A program made the position numbers and the translations under genes. A stretch of DNA of 64,000 nt from Amaranthus tricolor. Lineage: Eukaryota > Streptophyta > Magnoliopsida > Caryophyllales > Amaranthaceae. The notes under the pieces were generated by a model. The model did not search any database. It was not told the origin of the DNA and was given only the letters and a program-made list of their open reading frames with translations. The stretch lies in NCBI RefSeq assembly GCF_026212465.1, contig NC_080048.1, positions 32,052,517 to 32,116,516 of the forward strand. Reading direction: 5' to 3'. Positions 37,639-49,543 of this stretch are shown one piece after another; within the stretch, counting starts at the first letter, position 1, and each line of letters opens with the position of its first letter.

Positions 37639-38274
37639 ATTATAGCTAACCGCTAGTAGACCCGATATTCCGTTTAGTATTGGTTTGTGTGCTCGATTTC
37701 AATCAAATCCCAAAGAATCACATCATACAACAGTAAAAAGAATTCTGAGATATTTGAAGGGAACAAATGACGTGTCCCTATTTTATCAAAAAAGTGATGT
37801 TTATGATTTGAAAGGTTATAGTGATGCAGACTATACATGAGATCTTATAAATAGAAAAAGCACCTCAAATATGGTACAATTCCTTGGCTCTTGTTTAGTA
37901 TCTTGGCATTCCAAGAAACAAAACACCGTTGCATTATCCACCGCTGAAACAGAATATGTGGCAACAGCAGTTTGCTGTTCCCAAATGCTTTGGATCAAAC
38001 TACATCTAAGAGACTTTGGTATTAAGTTTTATTATGTTCCTATTTATTGTGATGATATTAGTGCCATATGCATATCTAAAGATCCCGTGCATCATTCTAG
38101 GGTTAAACAATTCATATAAGACATCATTTTCTTAAGGATAATGCAAAAAATAAAAATATATCTGTTAAACATGTTAATACAAATGAGCAAATATTTGATA
38201 TAATGACTAAACCTCTTCTAAGGGAAAAACATGAAAAGATGAGGCTGGAACTTGGAATGATCATGCTCCACTAA
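37639..38274 (+). pseudogene. pol: Sirevirus RNase H, broken
   Basis: After the TSD, the frame continues with a stop at the Tyr position, then LTASRPDIPF, VKRILRYLKGT and GYSDADY. It then gives FLGSCLVSWHSKKQNTVALS and TAETEYVATAVCCSQMLW, the copia RNase H motifs including the GxSDADY and STAEAEY-type blocks. A stop falls after SDADYT (37838) and a frameshift near 38118. The end is the usual ..KHEKMRLELGM(I) with TAA at 38272-38274. Confidence 0.88.
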
Positions 38275-38532
38275 AGTTTATGGCATGCATTCCCCTCAAA
38301 GAAAAATTAAAATTGGAATGGTTCATTCATCCACAAAAAATCCTGATTGAGAAATTAATCATTGAAAGGTTCAGGTATGCAGTTATTTAAAGTATATGCT
38401 ATGGATGCTTTCTTAAATGCATGTTTAAATTGATCAGACCAAAGCAACATTTGTTTGTTTTGTGTGTTATAGTCCTCATATTAAAATTGGAAAACAATAA
38501 AATAAAATAAAACAAAATTAATTAAAAAATTA

Positions 38533-38596
<64 letters not shown>

Positions 38597-39071
38597 TAAA
38601 AAAACGAGGACACAATTTTTTTTTCTTATTTTCATTTTTATTTTCAAAAATCCCAGCATCATTATATATTCCGAAAAATGACAAGCACAAATATTCATGT
38701 ACTTAAGTTCGTCAACGTAAAATATTTAATATGGGCAATCGGATCATCACCAAATGAACTGTTTCGAAAAACTATTACTAATTACTTATTCCACGAACCT
38801 ACCCACTAACCTTTCATCATCCAATTTTGTTCACACTTTTTAATTAAGTGAAAGAACAAATTAATATCTTTAGTAACCACCCATGATGCCGTCTATACAC
38901 CCTTATAAAAATTAACCTCTCACTTCCACTACATCACATCACCATCACTCACTCACGCACCAAAACCTATCATCACATTATTACTCCCTAAACTACTCAT
39001 CACTTCTCACTCAAAACCGTCCCTTACCTTCCCTCCATAAATACTTCTTCTTCTCCCTCCTTAACTCAACC
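38275..39071. other. Spacer between pol and env-like region of the Sirevirus
   Basis: No coding sequence. Contains the (AAT)n microsatellite at 38533-38594. The last ~200 bp are C-rich (CTCACTTCCACTACATCAC) as in a transcript leader before the ORF at 39072. Confidence 0.5.
38533..38594. repeat. (AAT)n microsatellite
   Basis: About 62 bp of AAT repeat. Confidence 0.95.
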
Positions 39072-40517
39072 ATGAAAACACCAAAAACCTCAAAATTAAC
39101 CAAGAAATCAAGAAAACAGAACCCTAAATCGAGTGAACCAAAGCCTCTTAAAGTCATTCACCCATCTCCTTTAATCACTGCACCACCATCATCTTCGTCT
39201 TCACCAAAATCGTTCGATCAACCAAGTTCCTCCACCATGCAAGCTAGTTCTAAACGTCCAAACACTACCCCTAAAGGAGAAGGTTCATCATCCAGGCTTT
39301 CAAAGAAGAGTAAGAACGTAAATCCTGACAGTACGGTTGAAGTTGCAAAAGAGATGTCTGTTGGTTTTAGGCTTGACAAATATTTGTATGACTCTAATCT
39401 TTTCCACAACTTCACGATATACAGAAAAATCAAAATTGGGAAACACTCATGTCTGATTATTGTTGCAATCCAATTTACCCTAATTTAATGCGAGAATTTA
39501 TTTTTAATTTTTCTATTGAAAATGGCATTTGTTCAAGTGTTGTCAAGGACATTAAGATTGAGTTTAACTGTTTGATGTTAAGAGAATGGTTTGGGGTACC
39601 CACTATTGGTTTTGACACTTAGTATGTTGGTTCGAAAGTTATCTTTTTGGGATAAATGAAAAGACTGTGTTGAAGTTTTTAGGGATCTGTGAGAAAAAGG
39701 GTAGAATAAGTCACAATACACTGTTCCCTTTGCATAAATTGTTCTACAACATTGCCCAAAGATTCATTTTAACATGCAATTCCAAGCGTAGTGAAGTGAA
39801 TTTGAGGGATGCCGCACTGATTTACTACTTGGCTAATCACACTAAAATCTATTTTCCTTCACTTATGATTTCACACTTGTCTGATTGCATTGAAAAGAAG
39901 TACATGGTTAGATATGGTGGGCTGTTAACTTAGATTTTTAAGAAGTTTGGAATCCCTTTGGAAGGGCTGTAATTCCCCATGAGTTCCAACAATAAAATAG
40001 GTGCAAAATGTCTCACTAACTTGCACCTTAAATTATCAGATAAGGGGATTTTAGAGGCAGCCTCCACTGGTGATGAGGAGGAAGAGGGGTCTGTAGGAGA
40101 AGACCAAGAAAAGGAAGATAGAAAAGAAAAGAAAAAGAGGATAGGAAGAGGATGAGGAGAAACAGGAGATTGTTCCCACTACCGTTCATGAGGAGGCAGA
40201 AGTTGGTTCATAGAAGGCACAAGAGGAAGTTCGGAAACAATGGGAACAGGAGGAAGCTTTGAGTGAAGGGGAAGTTTCTAAGGAAGAAGAGGGTGAGGAT
40301 CTGGATGATAATGATGATGATACATCCAATGATGAGGAGGTCAGGATGCCTATTAAGAAGAAGCCAGTAGTGACTCCTAGGAAAAGTAGTAGGCTAGCTT
40401 CTAAGGGTAAACGTCCAATGGTAGGTTTGGATGATAATTCTTCCTCACACACAGCCCTAGAGCCACAAACTAATGTACCTCCCTCTCCAAAACCGGCCAC
40501 ACCACCTACCAATCACA
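39072..40517 (+). pseudogene. Sirevirus env-like / 'plant transposon protein' ORF, broken
   Basis: It starts MKTPKTSKLTKKSRKQ with a Ser/Pro/Lys-rich N-terminus. After frame changes near 39430 and stops near 39620, it continues with a region containing LREWFGVPTIGFDT. Next is FLGICEKKGRISHNTLFPLH..RDAALIYYLANHTKIYFPSLMI. This arrangement (basic low-complexity head, then the helical 'plant transposon protein' region) is found after pol in Sireviruses; its role is unknown and the env name is historical. The tail is strongly acidic (EEEGEDLDDNDDDTSNDEE) with Lys-rich patches and runs into the 3' LTR. Confidence 0.65.
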
Positions 40518-40818
40518 TGATGACTACACTTAAGATAAACAATTGTATTTTAGAGATTGTGTGCAGGTCGATATCCAGTCTTGATAAAGATTGTTGATTG
40601 TACCTAAGACTTGGTCTATGAACTTTGTACGAGTAAAAAATATCCAAGGAAGTTACATAAGGAAGATCGTTGTAGGATGTCAAATGTAAACAGGAGGTCT
40701 ACTGTTATTAAGTTGATAATCTGACGATACTTGTTGATGAATGGAGATAGTGTCTTGTTCCCAAGACTCAAGTCTGGAAGAATCACCCCCCTTCTTATTA
40801 TCTTTAACCGTTTCTACA
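40518..40818 (+). repeat. 3' LTR of the Sirevirus, shortened
   Basis: It begins at ATGATGACTACACTTAAG, lacking the first ~20 bases of the LTR. At about 40783 it jumps from GTCTGGAAGAATC to CACCCCCCTTCTTATTATC. About 0.75 kb present in the 5' LTR is missing. AATTCA/ATTCACC at the edges would allow a microhomology deletion. Confidence 0.8.
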
Positions 40819-40823
40819 GTGAA

Positions 40824-41068
40824 CTATGTAAACAAATTGATTATTTTGTCTACTTTTAATTTCGCACTTATATTAAATTCTATCTTACAGCAAGTTCTTT
40901 TACTAAACAAGTGCTGACAAACAATTAGAAAAAGAACTTTACTCTATCCAACCCCTCCTCTAGAGTACGTAACTAAATCATCTTTATTATGCTCTCAGTC
41001 CTAAGAAGTCCTCGTGTTGCACCCCTTTTAATTGTTACATATGAAGGTACATGCCAAGTCAAGGAGAT
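40824..41068. other. Intergenic, no gene seen
   Basis: Short unique-looking stretch between the Sirevirus and the copia element's 128-bp flank repeat. Confidence 0.4.
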
Positions 41069-41196
41069 GAAAATAATCATATTTATTCATGAATTTGAAT
41101 TATTGAAAATGATTTCAAATGAAACTATCAAAGATATGTAAAACTGCTTGACAATGATCATCAGCAACCTAAACTCATTGGCAAACATATACCAAT
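41069..41196. repeat. 128-bp direct repeat, left copy, abutting the copia 5' LTR
   Basis: It starts GAAAATAATCATATTT and ends CATATACCAAT, directly touching the LTR. I compared it base by base with 46384-46511 and found no difference. The expected 5-bp duplication is absent: CCAAT on the left, GAAAA on the right. Confidence 0.92.
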
Positions 41197-41618
41197 TGTT
41201 GATGATCAACGCTGAGGCCCAAGTTATCAAGCCCAAGTCTATTAAGCCCAAGATCAAGAGAATTCTAGAATAATAAAGAATGAAAATATTTTGGAATAAT
41301 AATCTAGAGAATGAGAAAATATCTCAACTCTAGAATGTGCTCTAAAAATATCTAAGTATAAATATCTTAAATCTAGAATTTTCTTAGAAAATATCTTGTA
41401 CCTAGATAGCTCCATTGGAGTAGTATAAATAGGTGGTCATGGCATGAGTGTAGGTACCAAGCAAGAGAGCAAGTAAGGGTTCCAAGTAGTGTCCTCTTCT
41501 AAAGTGTTGTAGTGATAGGTTAGAGGGTAGAAAATTATAAGTAGTAGAGGTGTAAGAGTTGTAAAAATATTTGAGAGTACAATAAAATTTAGTTCAAATA
41601 TAGTGCCTTTACTCAACA
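41197..41618 (+). repeat. 5' LTR of the young copia element
   Basis: 422 bp, TG..CA ends, TATA box at 41424-41431. Differences from the 3' LTR are single bases in AAGCCCAAG/AAGCACAAG, AATCTAGAG/AATATAGAG and ATGTGCTC/ATGTACTC. Confidence 0.93.
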
Positions 41619-41833
41619 ATCTGGTATCAGAGCCGGATCGGGGTGATTCTGTCAAGTCGACGATCGGAGACTAGTCGTAGGTTGGCAAGTATAGTTGGGC
41701 GATCACTAGTTGGAAGGGTGCCTGCTAACATTGTGCCAGAAGATCGGTCATAAGGGGTCCGAAGTTGCAAAGACGAAGGACCGAAGACTTGTGAGAAGGG
41801 TTGCTTCACAAAGTCGCTATAGATTTAGCAGGT

Positions 41834-44800
41834 ATGACTGGTGGTCTTGAGAAGTTAAATTACAACAACTATACATATTGGAGCACCTGCATAGTTTCTT
41901 ACCTTCAAGGTCAGGATCTATGGGAGGTGGTAGGCGGATGCAATACGATTCCGCCGGAACCAAAGATAGTAACTGTTGACTCCGACAAGAAAAGTACAAT
42001 AATTGAAAATGAAGCCTTTAGAAGGTGGAATATTAAAGCCGGTAAGGCAATGTATGTACTCAAAACAACAATTGATAAAGAGCTGGTAGAGTACATACGA
42101 AAAGCAGAAACCCCGAAGGTTGCTTGGGACACCCTTGCAGCGTTGTTCTAGAAAAAGAATGACGCTCGACTCCAACTGTTGGAAAGTGAGCTAATGACAA
42201 TCTCACAAGGGGACTTGACAATAAATCAATACTTCAAGAAAGTTAAGTCTCTTTGTAGCGAGATTGCCGAACTTGACCCTGAAGAAAAGATTACCGAGCA
42301 ACGCATGAGGAGGATAATCGCCCATGGCCTAAGAACCGAGTTTAGTGGGTTCATGGCAGCCATCCGAGGGTGGTCGACTCAGCCGACGTTGCTAGAGTTG
42401 GAGAACATGCTCGCTAATCAGGAGGCTTTGACAAGGCAAATCACTAGAGTCTCGCCTAGGAAGGAAGAAGAGGCTCTATTTGGAGGCCAGAAGAAAGGTC
42501 GACACAAGTCAAAGCCGAACGTCAAAGGCAAACCTGGTCAACAATGGAAGCCCAACCTGGGGAGGAAAGCTTCAGGGGGAGCTCAAACTCAGTCTCAGGA
42601 AGATGACGATCAAAAAGATCGTTGCTACAACTGCGGTAAGAAGGGACACTATGCACGAGATTGCTGGTACAAGAGAAAGAAAGGCCACGGAAATGTCGCA
42701 ACCTCGAAGAGCCAGGAACAGATGACTCAAGAAAGCAGCGACAATGAAGAAACATGGGATGCAGAAGCAGCAGTCGCAATAGCATCTTCACAAGTGGAGG
42801 AGAACGAAGAAGTTGCTCTCGCGGTGGTACCCAAGGAGGAGAAAATCAACTACAGGAGTGACTGGATAATTGATTATGGTTGCTCAAATCATATGACAGG
42901 GGACATACAAAAGTTAGAAGACTTGGAGAAGTACAAAGGAAATCAAGTCATCGTAACAGCCAACAACTCCAAACTGCCCATCCGCTACGTCGGTAAGACA
43001 AAAGTCACTCCTGACCAAATTATACTCCAGTCCAACTAGAGGATGTTTTTCACGTCCCCGGTCTAAAGAAGAACTTGCTGTCAGTATCGCAACTGACAAA
43101 GCAAGGTTGCTACGTCTTGTTTGGACCACAAGGAGTAAGGGTCTACCGAAATCTTGTAGCAACAGAAACGCCAATAATGGAGGGACGAAAATCGCAGTCA
43201 ATCTACGTAATGTCAGCAGAATCCGCTTACGTAGATAGGACTCGGAGGAATGAGACTGCCGACCTCTGGCACGCACGATTGGGGCATGTGAGCTATCAAA
43301 AGCTCAAAATAATGGTCGAGAAGTCGATGGTTGCCAGTATATCCGAAGTTGAAGTACGTACTGACACGATCTGTGCCGGATGTCAATACGGTAAGGCTCA
43401 CCAACTTCCTTATCAACCTTCAAAGTTTCAAGCCAAGGAGCCTTTGGAACTGGTGCACTCAGATGTCTTTGGTCCCGTAAGACAAGCATCCATAAACGGG
43501 TCCAAGTACATGGTGATCTTTATCGACGACTTCTCAAAGTATGTGTGGGTTCTCTTTATGAAAGAAAAATCTGAGGCACTCTCCAAATTCAAACAATTTA
43601 GAGAAAATACGGAGAGTGAACTCAACAAGAAAGTAAGGTGTCTCCGAACGGACAACGGTAGGGAATATGTAAATTACGAGTTTGATTCCTACCTAAAGGA
43701 GCACAAGATAAAGAGACAATTGACCTGCCCCAATACACCTCAACAAAATGGTGTAGCTGAAAGGAAGAATCGACACTTAGCAGAAGTTTGCTGAAGTATG
43801 CTACATGCGAGGAATGTGCTAGGGAGGTTTTGGGCTGAGTGCATGAAAACAGCGGCTCATATCATCAATCGGCTACCTCAAGAGAATTTGGGATTTATCT
43901 CTCCATATGAAAAGCTTTGGAAGAGAAAACCCGCAGTAGGTCACTTCAAAGTATTCGGGTGCGTGTGCTACGTGTTCGTACCAGATCATCTCCGCACTAA
44001 ATTTGACAAAAAGACAATAAGGTGCATCTTTGTTGGATACGACTCTGCAAGAAAAGGATGGAGGTGTTGTGATCCGACAACCGGGCGCATCCACACTTCA
44101 AGAAATGTGGTCTTCGATGAAGCATCGGCATGGTGGACACCAGAACACACACCTCAAATTGCATCGGAAGATCTAGAGTCGACGATTGAAGATGCAAGAG
44201 ACCAAAGAGAAGATCAAGAAACACCAGCATCCGAAAAAGGTGACACCTCGAGTTCATCCAAGGCAAAGTGTCCTTGGCGTACTGGAGACCATGAAGAAGT
44301 TGAAGGAGAGCCTCCACTCCAGGTTAAAGAAAGTGAAGAGGTACCTCAACTCCCAAGACGATCATCAAGGCAGAGGCAACCAAATCCAAGGTATGCAAAT
44401 ACTGCTGTGATCGAGGATACCTCAGAGCCATCAACCTATGAAGAAGCAGCCAAATCAGAACATTGGCGCAAGGCAATGGAAGAGGAGATGGCGGCCTTAA
44501 GGCAAAATCAAACTTGGGAGTTGGTGCCAAAACCAGCCAAAGTCAATCCAATCTCGTGCAAGTGGGTATACAAGATAAAGACTCGATCGGATGGATCAGT
44601 TGAGAGATATAAGGCACGCCTAGTGGCAAGAGGATTCTCACAGCAGTACGGACTAGATTATGATGAGACGTTTAGTCCAGTGGCCAAGATGACAACCATA
44701 CGGATCCTTCTAGCCCTTGCAGCAAGTAGAGAGTGGAAGGTATGGCAGCTAGATGTGAAGAATGCCTTCTTGTACGGTGAGCTCGATCGGGAGATATATA

Positions 44801-45979
44801 TGGAGCAGCCACAAGGATTTGAGAGAAACGCTCATCCAAGGTACGTCTGCAAACTTAAGAAGGCACTATATGGTCTAAAGTAGGCACCAAGGGCATGATA
44901 CGGAAAAATCGCTGAATTTCTCGTACAAAGTGGTTATACACCTACTACCGCAGACTCGAGCCTATTTTTTAAAAATAATAGAGACAAGATAGCTACAGTC
45001 CTAGTATACGTAGATGACCTCATCATAACCGGAGACCTAGTTGAAGAAATCAACCGAACAAGGGAGAACCTATCAGTTCGGTTTCAGATGAAGGAGCTTA
45101 GAGAATTAAAACATTTCTTGGGGCTCGAGGTCGAGAAGGTTAGAGAAGGTATGTTTCTCTGTTAACACAAGTATGCAAGAGAAATCTTAGAAGCATACAA
45201 AATGTTAGACTGCAAACCACTCCTGACGCCTATGGAGCCAAACACAAGCTGCGTACAGGGGAAGGAAAGGACCTCGAAGATACAAGAATGTATCGACAAC
45301 TTGTTGGAAGTCTTCTGTATCTGACCCTCACTCGACCTGACATTGCATATGCGGTTGGAGTAGTGAGTCGTCATATGAAGAACCCAAAGAAGCCACACTT
45401 GGAAGCTGTCAAGAGAATCCTTCGATATGTGAAGGGTACTCTAGACTATGGCATCCTTTATCAAAAGGGTGGAGAATTTCAAGTGGTTGGCTACTATGAT
45501 GCTGACTACGCTGGAGATTATGACACAAGGTGGTCAACAACAGGTTTTGTCTTTAGCATAGGATCAGGAGCCGTGTCATAGTGTAGCAAAAGACAACCTA
45601 CGGTGTCACTCTCAACAACTGAGGCAGAGCATAGGGCGGCAACTATGGCTGCGCAAGAGAGCACGTGGATGACACGTCTATTGAAAGATCTTCATCAACC
45701 AGCCGGACAGGTAACACGTCATTGTGACAACAGGTCAGCAGTTTGTCTGTTAGAAAATCCAGTATTTCACGCAAGGACCAAACACATCGAAGTACATTAT
45801 CACTTTATTCGAGAGAAGGTCCTGCAAGGCGAAATCCAAATGAAGCTGACACCGACGGAAGAGCAAGTTGCAGACATCTTCACAAAAGGACTCAGTACGG
45901 GCAAGTTCCAAGACATGCGAGAACAACTTGGAATGTGCAGGAAGTCAGCGTTGAGGGGGAGTGTTGATGATCAACGCTG
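41834..45979 (+). pseudogene. gag-pol: Gag-pol polyprotein of the young copia element, with stops
   Basis: Gag opens GGLEKLNYNNYTYWSTCIVS. Its UBN2-type region is cut by TAG at 42149. A zinc knuckle CYNCGKKGHYARDC follows (about 42624). Protease has WIIDYGCSNHM: the active-site DSG has become DYG. A frameshift falls near 43037. Integrase shows [14 protein letters not shown], the CxxC of its zinc domain, [13 protein letters not shown] and TDNGREY blocks. Reverse transcriptase has WQLDVKNAFLYG, YGLK and [10 protein letters not shown]; RNase H has DADYAGD, STTEAEHRAA and DIFTKGL. In-frame stops also occur at 43792 (TGA), 44881 (TAG), 44896-44898 (TGA), 45163 (TAA) and 45579 (TAG), and a frameshift near 45250. 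The final frame runs into the 3' LTR. Confidence 0.9.
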
Positions 45980-46383
45980 AGGCCCAAGTTATCAAGCCCA
46001 AGTCTATTAAGCACAAGATCAAGAGAATTCTAGAATAATAAAGAATGAAAATATTTTGGAATAATAATATAGAGAATGAGAAAATATCTCAACTCTAGAA
46101 TGTACTCTAAAAATATCTAAGTATAAATATCTTAAATCTAGAATTTTCTTAGAAAATATCTTGTACCTAGATAGCTCCATTGGAGTAGTATAAATAGGTG
46201 GTCATGGCATGAGTGTAGGTACCAAGCAAGAGAGCAAGTAAGGGTTCCAAGTAGTGTCCTCTTCTAAAGTGTTGTAGTGATAGGTTAGAGGGTAGAAAAT
46301 TATAAGTAGTAGAGGTGTAAGAGTTGTAAAAATATTTGAGAGTACAATAAAATTTAGTTCAAATATAGTGCCTTTACTCAACA
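45953..46383 (+). repeat. Polypurine tract and 3' LTR of the young copia element
   Basis: GAGGGGGAG (45953-45961) directly precedes the LTR at 45962, as needed for plus-strand priming. The LTR is 422 bp, the same length as the 5' copy. Confidence 0.92.
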
Positions 46384-46511
46384 GAAAATAATCATATTTA
46401 TTCATGAATTTGAATTATTGAAAATGATTTCAAATGAAACTATCAAAGATATGTAAAACTGCTTGACAATGATCATCAGCAACCTAAACTCATTGGCAAA
46501 CATATACCAAT
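46384..46511. repeat. 128-bp direct repeat, right copy, abutting the copia 3' LTR
   Basis: Identical to 41069-41196. After it the sequence continues AAGAAAAGGTTTG, the presumed original continuation of the target. Confidence 0.92.
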
Positions 46512-47584
46512 AAGAAAAGGTTTGAAAAATACTTTGATGCTTACCAAGAGATGTGAGTTCCTAAACTGACAACCATATAAAAAGCTCAATTCCTCATACT
46601 CTACCTTATGATGATCCTTTCTCTACAATGGTAAAAATTACTTCGGAACATGTACGCCCAATACTAAAATGAACATCAGTCTTTACATTTCAGATATAGA
46701 TGGTGTTTTCAAAAGCATTTGTATTTTTAAATTTTTCAGACCATAACTTTTCTGGCAGTCCTTCCACCGTCTTTCAACTCTCCTTATTTAATTCACTCTG
46801 TACATCAAGATTCTTCTCCTTTTCTAGATCCTTAAATACAATGGAAACTTCTTTGTTCTCCTTCTTGTATCGCTAGGTACCAATGGAATGAACATTTGCT
46901 TTTAACTATGAAATCTTCATCAAAGCCTTTCTTTTTCGAGTAGGATTAGGAAGGGTTGTTCTCAATGCTCGACTGAGTCTCGAGTTGATCTCCTTGAAGA
47001 AGAAAAAGTTCTAACAATAATAATTAGACAAACTCCAGAATAACTTAGCTTTCATATTAATCATATCATGGTGATTGAATAAATATATGCTATATTATAT
47101 ACTTAGCTTACTTTCATATTAATCATGACAAGACTATTTTGTACGAGTCTTGTCATATAACCAACTCACAACTTGACCAAAAGCTTTCAATAAATATGCT
47201 ATATACTTTGTCACACCTTCCACACGAGTTAAGAGACTGTTGGATTAGAAGTATGGATGTGACATCTAATAATATGTTATATAATCAGTATTATCAAATA
47301 CCGGCTCAACATTACACACAAAAAATAGTGGCGGATGTATATTGGAGCCCACGGAGTCACGTTCCCCTAGACGTTTTTTTTTAATTTCAAAGTAGACGTT
47401 TCTATTGGTAAGAGTAAAAACGTAAAGTTAATACTGAAGTCTTTGATGATAATTAAATACTCTCTCATTTTGGTAATTTTGTCTTATTTATTTATTTTGT
47501 CTAATTTTTTATTAGGTTAGTTGATTTATTTTGTTCCATTTCCTTTTATGAATGTCGTATTAAAAATTTTAGCAAGTCTTGTAT
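46512..47584. other. Intergenic, no gene recognised
   Basis: CT-rich stretches at 46740-46990 could be the antisense of something coding, but no open frame longer than ~80 codons with a known motif was seen on either strand. Confidence 0.35.
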
Positions 47585-47735
47585 AAGACCGTCTCATCGT
47601 GAGACGGGCCCATACAAGCAGCCTATTAGTAAAAAAGCATAAAAAAATTAATGAAATCTGAATTCACACTTGTACAAGAAACAGTTTTTTTTAAATAGTT
47701 TGGACTGAACCATTTGAAGTTGTCCCACGGTGAGA
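47585..47735. mobile_element. Small MITE with GAGACGG ends
   Basis: The left end is TGTATAAGACCGTCTCATCG and then TGAGACGG; the right end carries CACGGTGAGACGACC. The inverted ends match over AGACCGTCTCA. About 150 bp, non-coding. Related ends occur at 14386-14620. TSD not clear. Confidence 0.5.
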
Positions 47736-48907
47736 CGACCTCAATAAAGAACGTGCACTATTATAGATCAATCTGCTATTTATTTACAGCATACACATTA
47801 TTTTTTGAGTATATTTAACTTTTTCTCTAGTTACATAATTTTGAATGAAGAGGAATAAATTTAATAAATAAGTTCAAATTGTTATTAATTCAGTTAATGC
47901 ATATGATTAAAACAGATCTTAATTACTAGCATTCTTTTATTCGAAAATAATATTTTATTACGAGAAACTCTTTCAAGAATAAGATTGCAATTTTGATAAA
48001 TTTATTGTGCTTCTATATATCATTTTGCAGAAATAATAAAATTAATTAGTTAAGTTTACAAACGGAACTCTACCGAAATTCCCTTCATTAGTTGGTGCCC
48101 CATGTGATTCCGATCTACCGCTCCACATAAGCTCCTTAATGTTATACTTTTAAAGCATTACTCTCTTCAATAATGATCAATATTTAATGATCAACATAAT
48201 TGATTTATGAAAATCAATTCAATAAAAATCTTCCATAAAAGTATAATCCTAGTGTAAAGAGTATCTTCCTTAGTTCTAGGCTTATGAACTGTACGTTGTT
48301 GTCATCAGTGTGTACAAATTATAAAGTTTGTTTAAGCAATGCTAGCTTTTGATGACTAAATTCTCCAGATTTGCTCATATTTACAGTCAATTAATGTTCC
48401 TGATTTGCACACTTGCATGGGATCTTCTTAAATAAAGAAAGTACTAAACAATTAGAATAAACCATAATCCTATATTTGAAATATGCGCACCTCAATGATC
48501 TGTATTCCACTCCCTTCATAATTAATGTCTTACTATAAGAAGCTCAGGTTCATACTTGATACCTAATACTAGACTTCTCCAAACGCACTGACAGAGGATT
48601 TCAGTTGTGATAATCAAAAGTTTAAGTTTATAGTCAGAGAGGTTAAAGTATATTATATATATAATCTAATATACCCTTTAAAAGAGAGTTATTTAGACTA
48701 AAAGTATAGATGTAATATATGTTACCATCATATATACTTCACGCTGAATATATATTCCACTATGAATGAGAGGTGGTTCATATTCGAATTTGTGATCTTT
48801 TTTCACGTTGACTTTCGATACTATATTAAGTAACCAACTCAATCAAAAGTTTAAGTTGATGGCTAAGACCTTAAAGATATATTAATACTCAATAAAACAC
48901 TTGCGCA

Positions 48908-48989
<82 letters not shown>

Positions 48990-49178
48990 AAGACTATTTA
49001 AAATAAGAATGATAAGATTGATTTTTTCTGGTCACTATGTATTCAGAAAAAGGTATTAAGTTATAAATTAAAAACATTTTTAAAAATACCCTTATTATAA
49101 ATATTGATCGTTATTATTAAAAGTTTTTCTAATTTTATATTAATCTTAAATTTTTTATCTTATTGAAATTAAGACGGT
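47736..49178. other. Intergenic with an (AT)37 microsatellite
   Basis: AT-rich with no gene seen. Pure AT repeat at 48913-48987. A short dispersed motif (AACTCAATCAAAAGTTTAAG, ~48837) matches, inverted, the 3' flank of the second EXLA gene. Confidence 0.45.
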
Positions 49179-49543
49179 CACTACAACAAAATAAACTTTT
49201 CGCGACATAGGAATTAGTGACATTAAAAAAATATCGTTTATTTATATTTTCAGTGTAACTTTTATTGGTTTTTATTTTAAGTTTCACTATAAAGTAATGT
49301 AGTGATACTTTATTTGGTTTTTTAATGACATATGTAATTATTATTATACTCTATAGTGGCATTTATGAGAAATGTCACTAGATCCTATGTCGCAAAAGAC
49401 TTTATATTAATTGTTTATTATGCTGTTAAAGATCTAATAAATGTCACTAAATTCACTATATATACTATTAGAATTTTAAAGTAGTAATATTTAATCTAAA
49501 TGTAACTAAATATATCTCACTAAAAGTATGTTATATTATAGTA
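49179..49543. mobile_element. Short non-autonomous CACTA-like element upstream of the third EXLA gene
   Basis: It begins CACTACAACAAAATAAAC and ends GTTATATTATAGTA. The 3-bp repeat GGT is at 49176-49178 and 49544-49546. Its reverse complement is closely related to the element at 50469-51356 (shared CTAGTGACATTTCT, CATAGGATCTAGTGACA-like and TTACATATG blocks). 365 bp, no ORF. It ends about 780 bp before the EXLA start codon. Confidence 0.7.

Larger units (their letters stand above)
18156..40818 (+). mobile_element. Sirevirus-like Ty1/copia retrotransposon, host of three later insertions
   Basis: It starts TGTTGGTCCTTTTAGG and ends GTTTCTACA. The 5-bp target duplication GTGAA is at 18151-18155 and 40819-40823. 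Removing the nested elements (18877-32341 and 34233-37638) leaves about 5.8 kb. The order inside is 5' LTR, methionine-tRNA-type primer binding site, gag, reverse transcriptase, RNase H, an extra env-like ORF region, and a shortened 3' LTR. This plan, the long LTR and the extra region after pol match Sireviruses. Protease and integrase are missing between gag and reverse transcriptase, so the element is dead. It sits between the second and third EXLA genes. Confidence 0.88.
41197..46383 (+). mobile_element. Young Ty1/copia element, 5.19 kb
   Basis: LTRs of 422 bp (41197-41618 and 45962-46383) begin TGTTGATGATC and end ACTCAACA. I count three differences between them. Each has a TATA box (41424-41431 and 46189-46196). 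A primer binding site TGGTATCAGAGC is at 41622-41633 and a polypurine tract GAGGGGGAG at 45953-45961. One gag-pol reading frame with protease, integrase, reverse transcriptase and RNase H in copia order lies between, with several stops and frameshifts. Size and plan resemble small lineages such as Ale/Retrofit, but I cannot fix the lineage. Confidence 0.93.

Noticed and set aside
46600..46990. CT-rich stretch as a possible antisense gene
   Set aside because: No frame long enough or similar to a known family on the minus strand.
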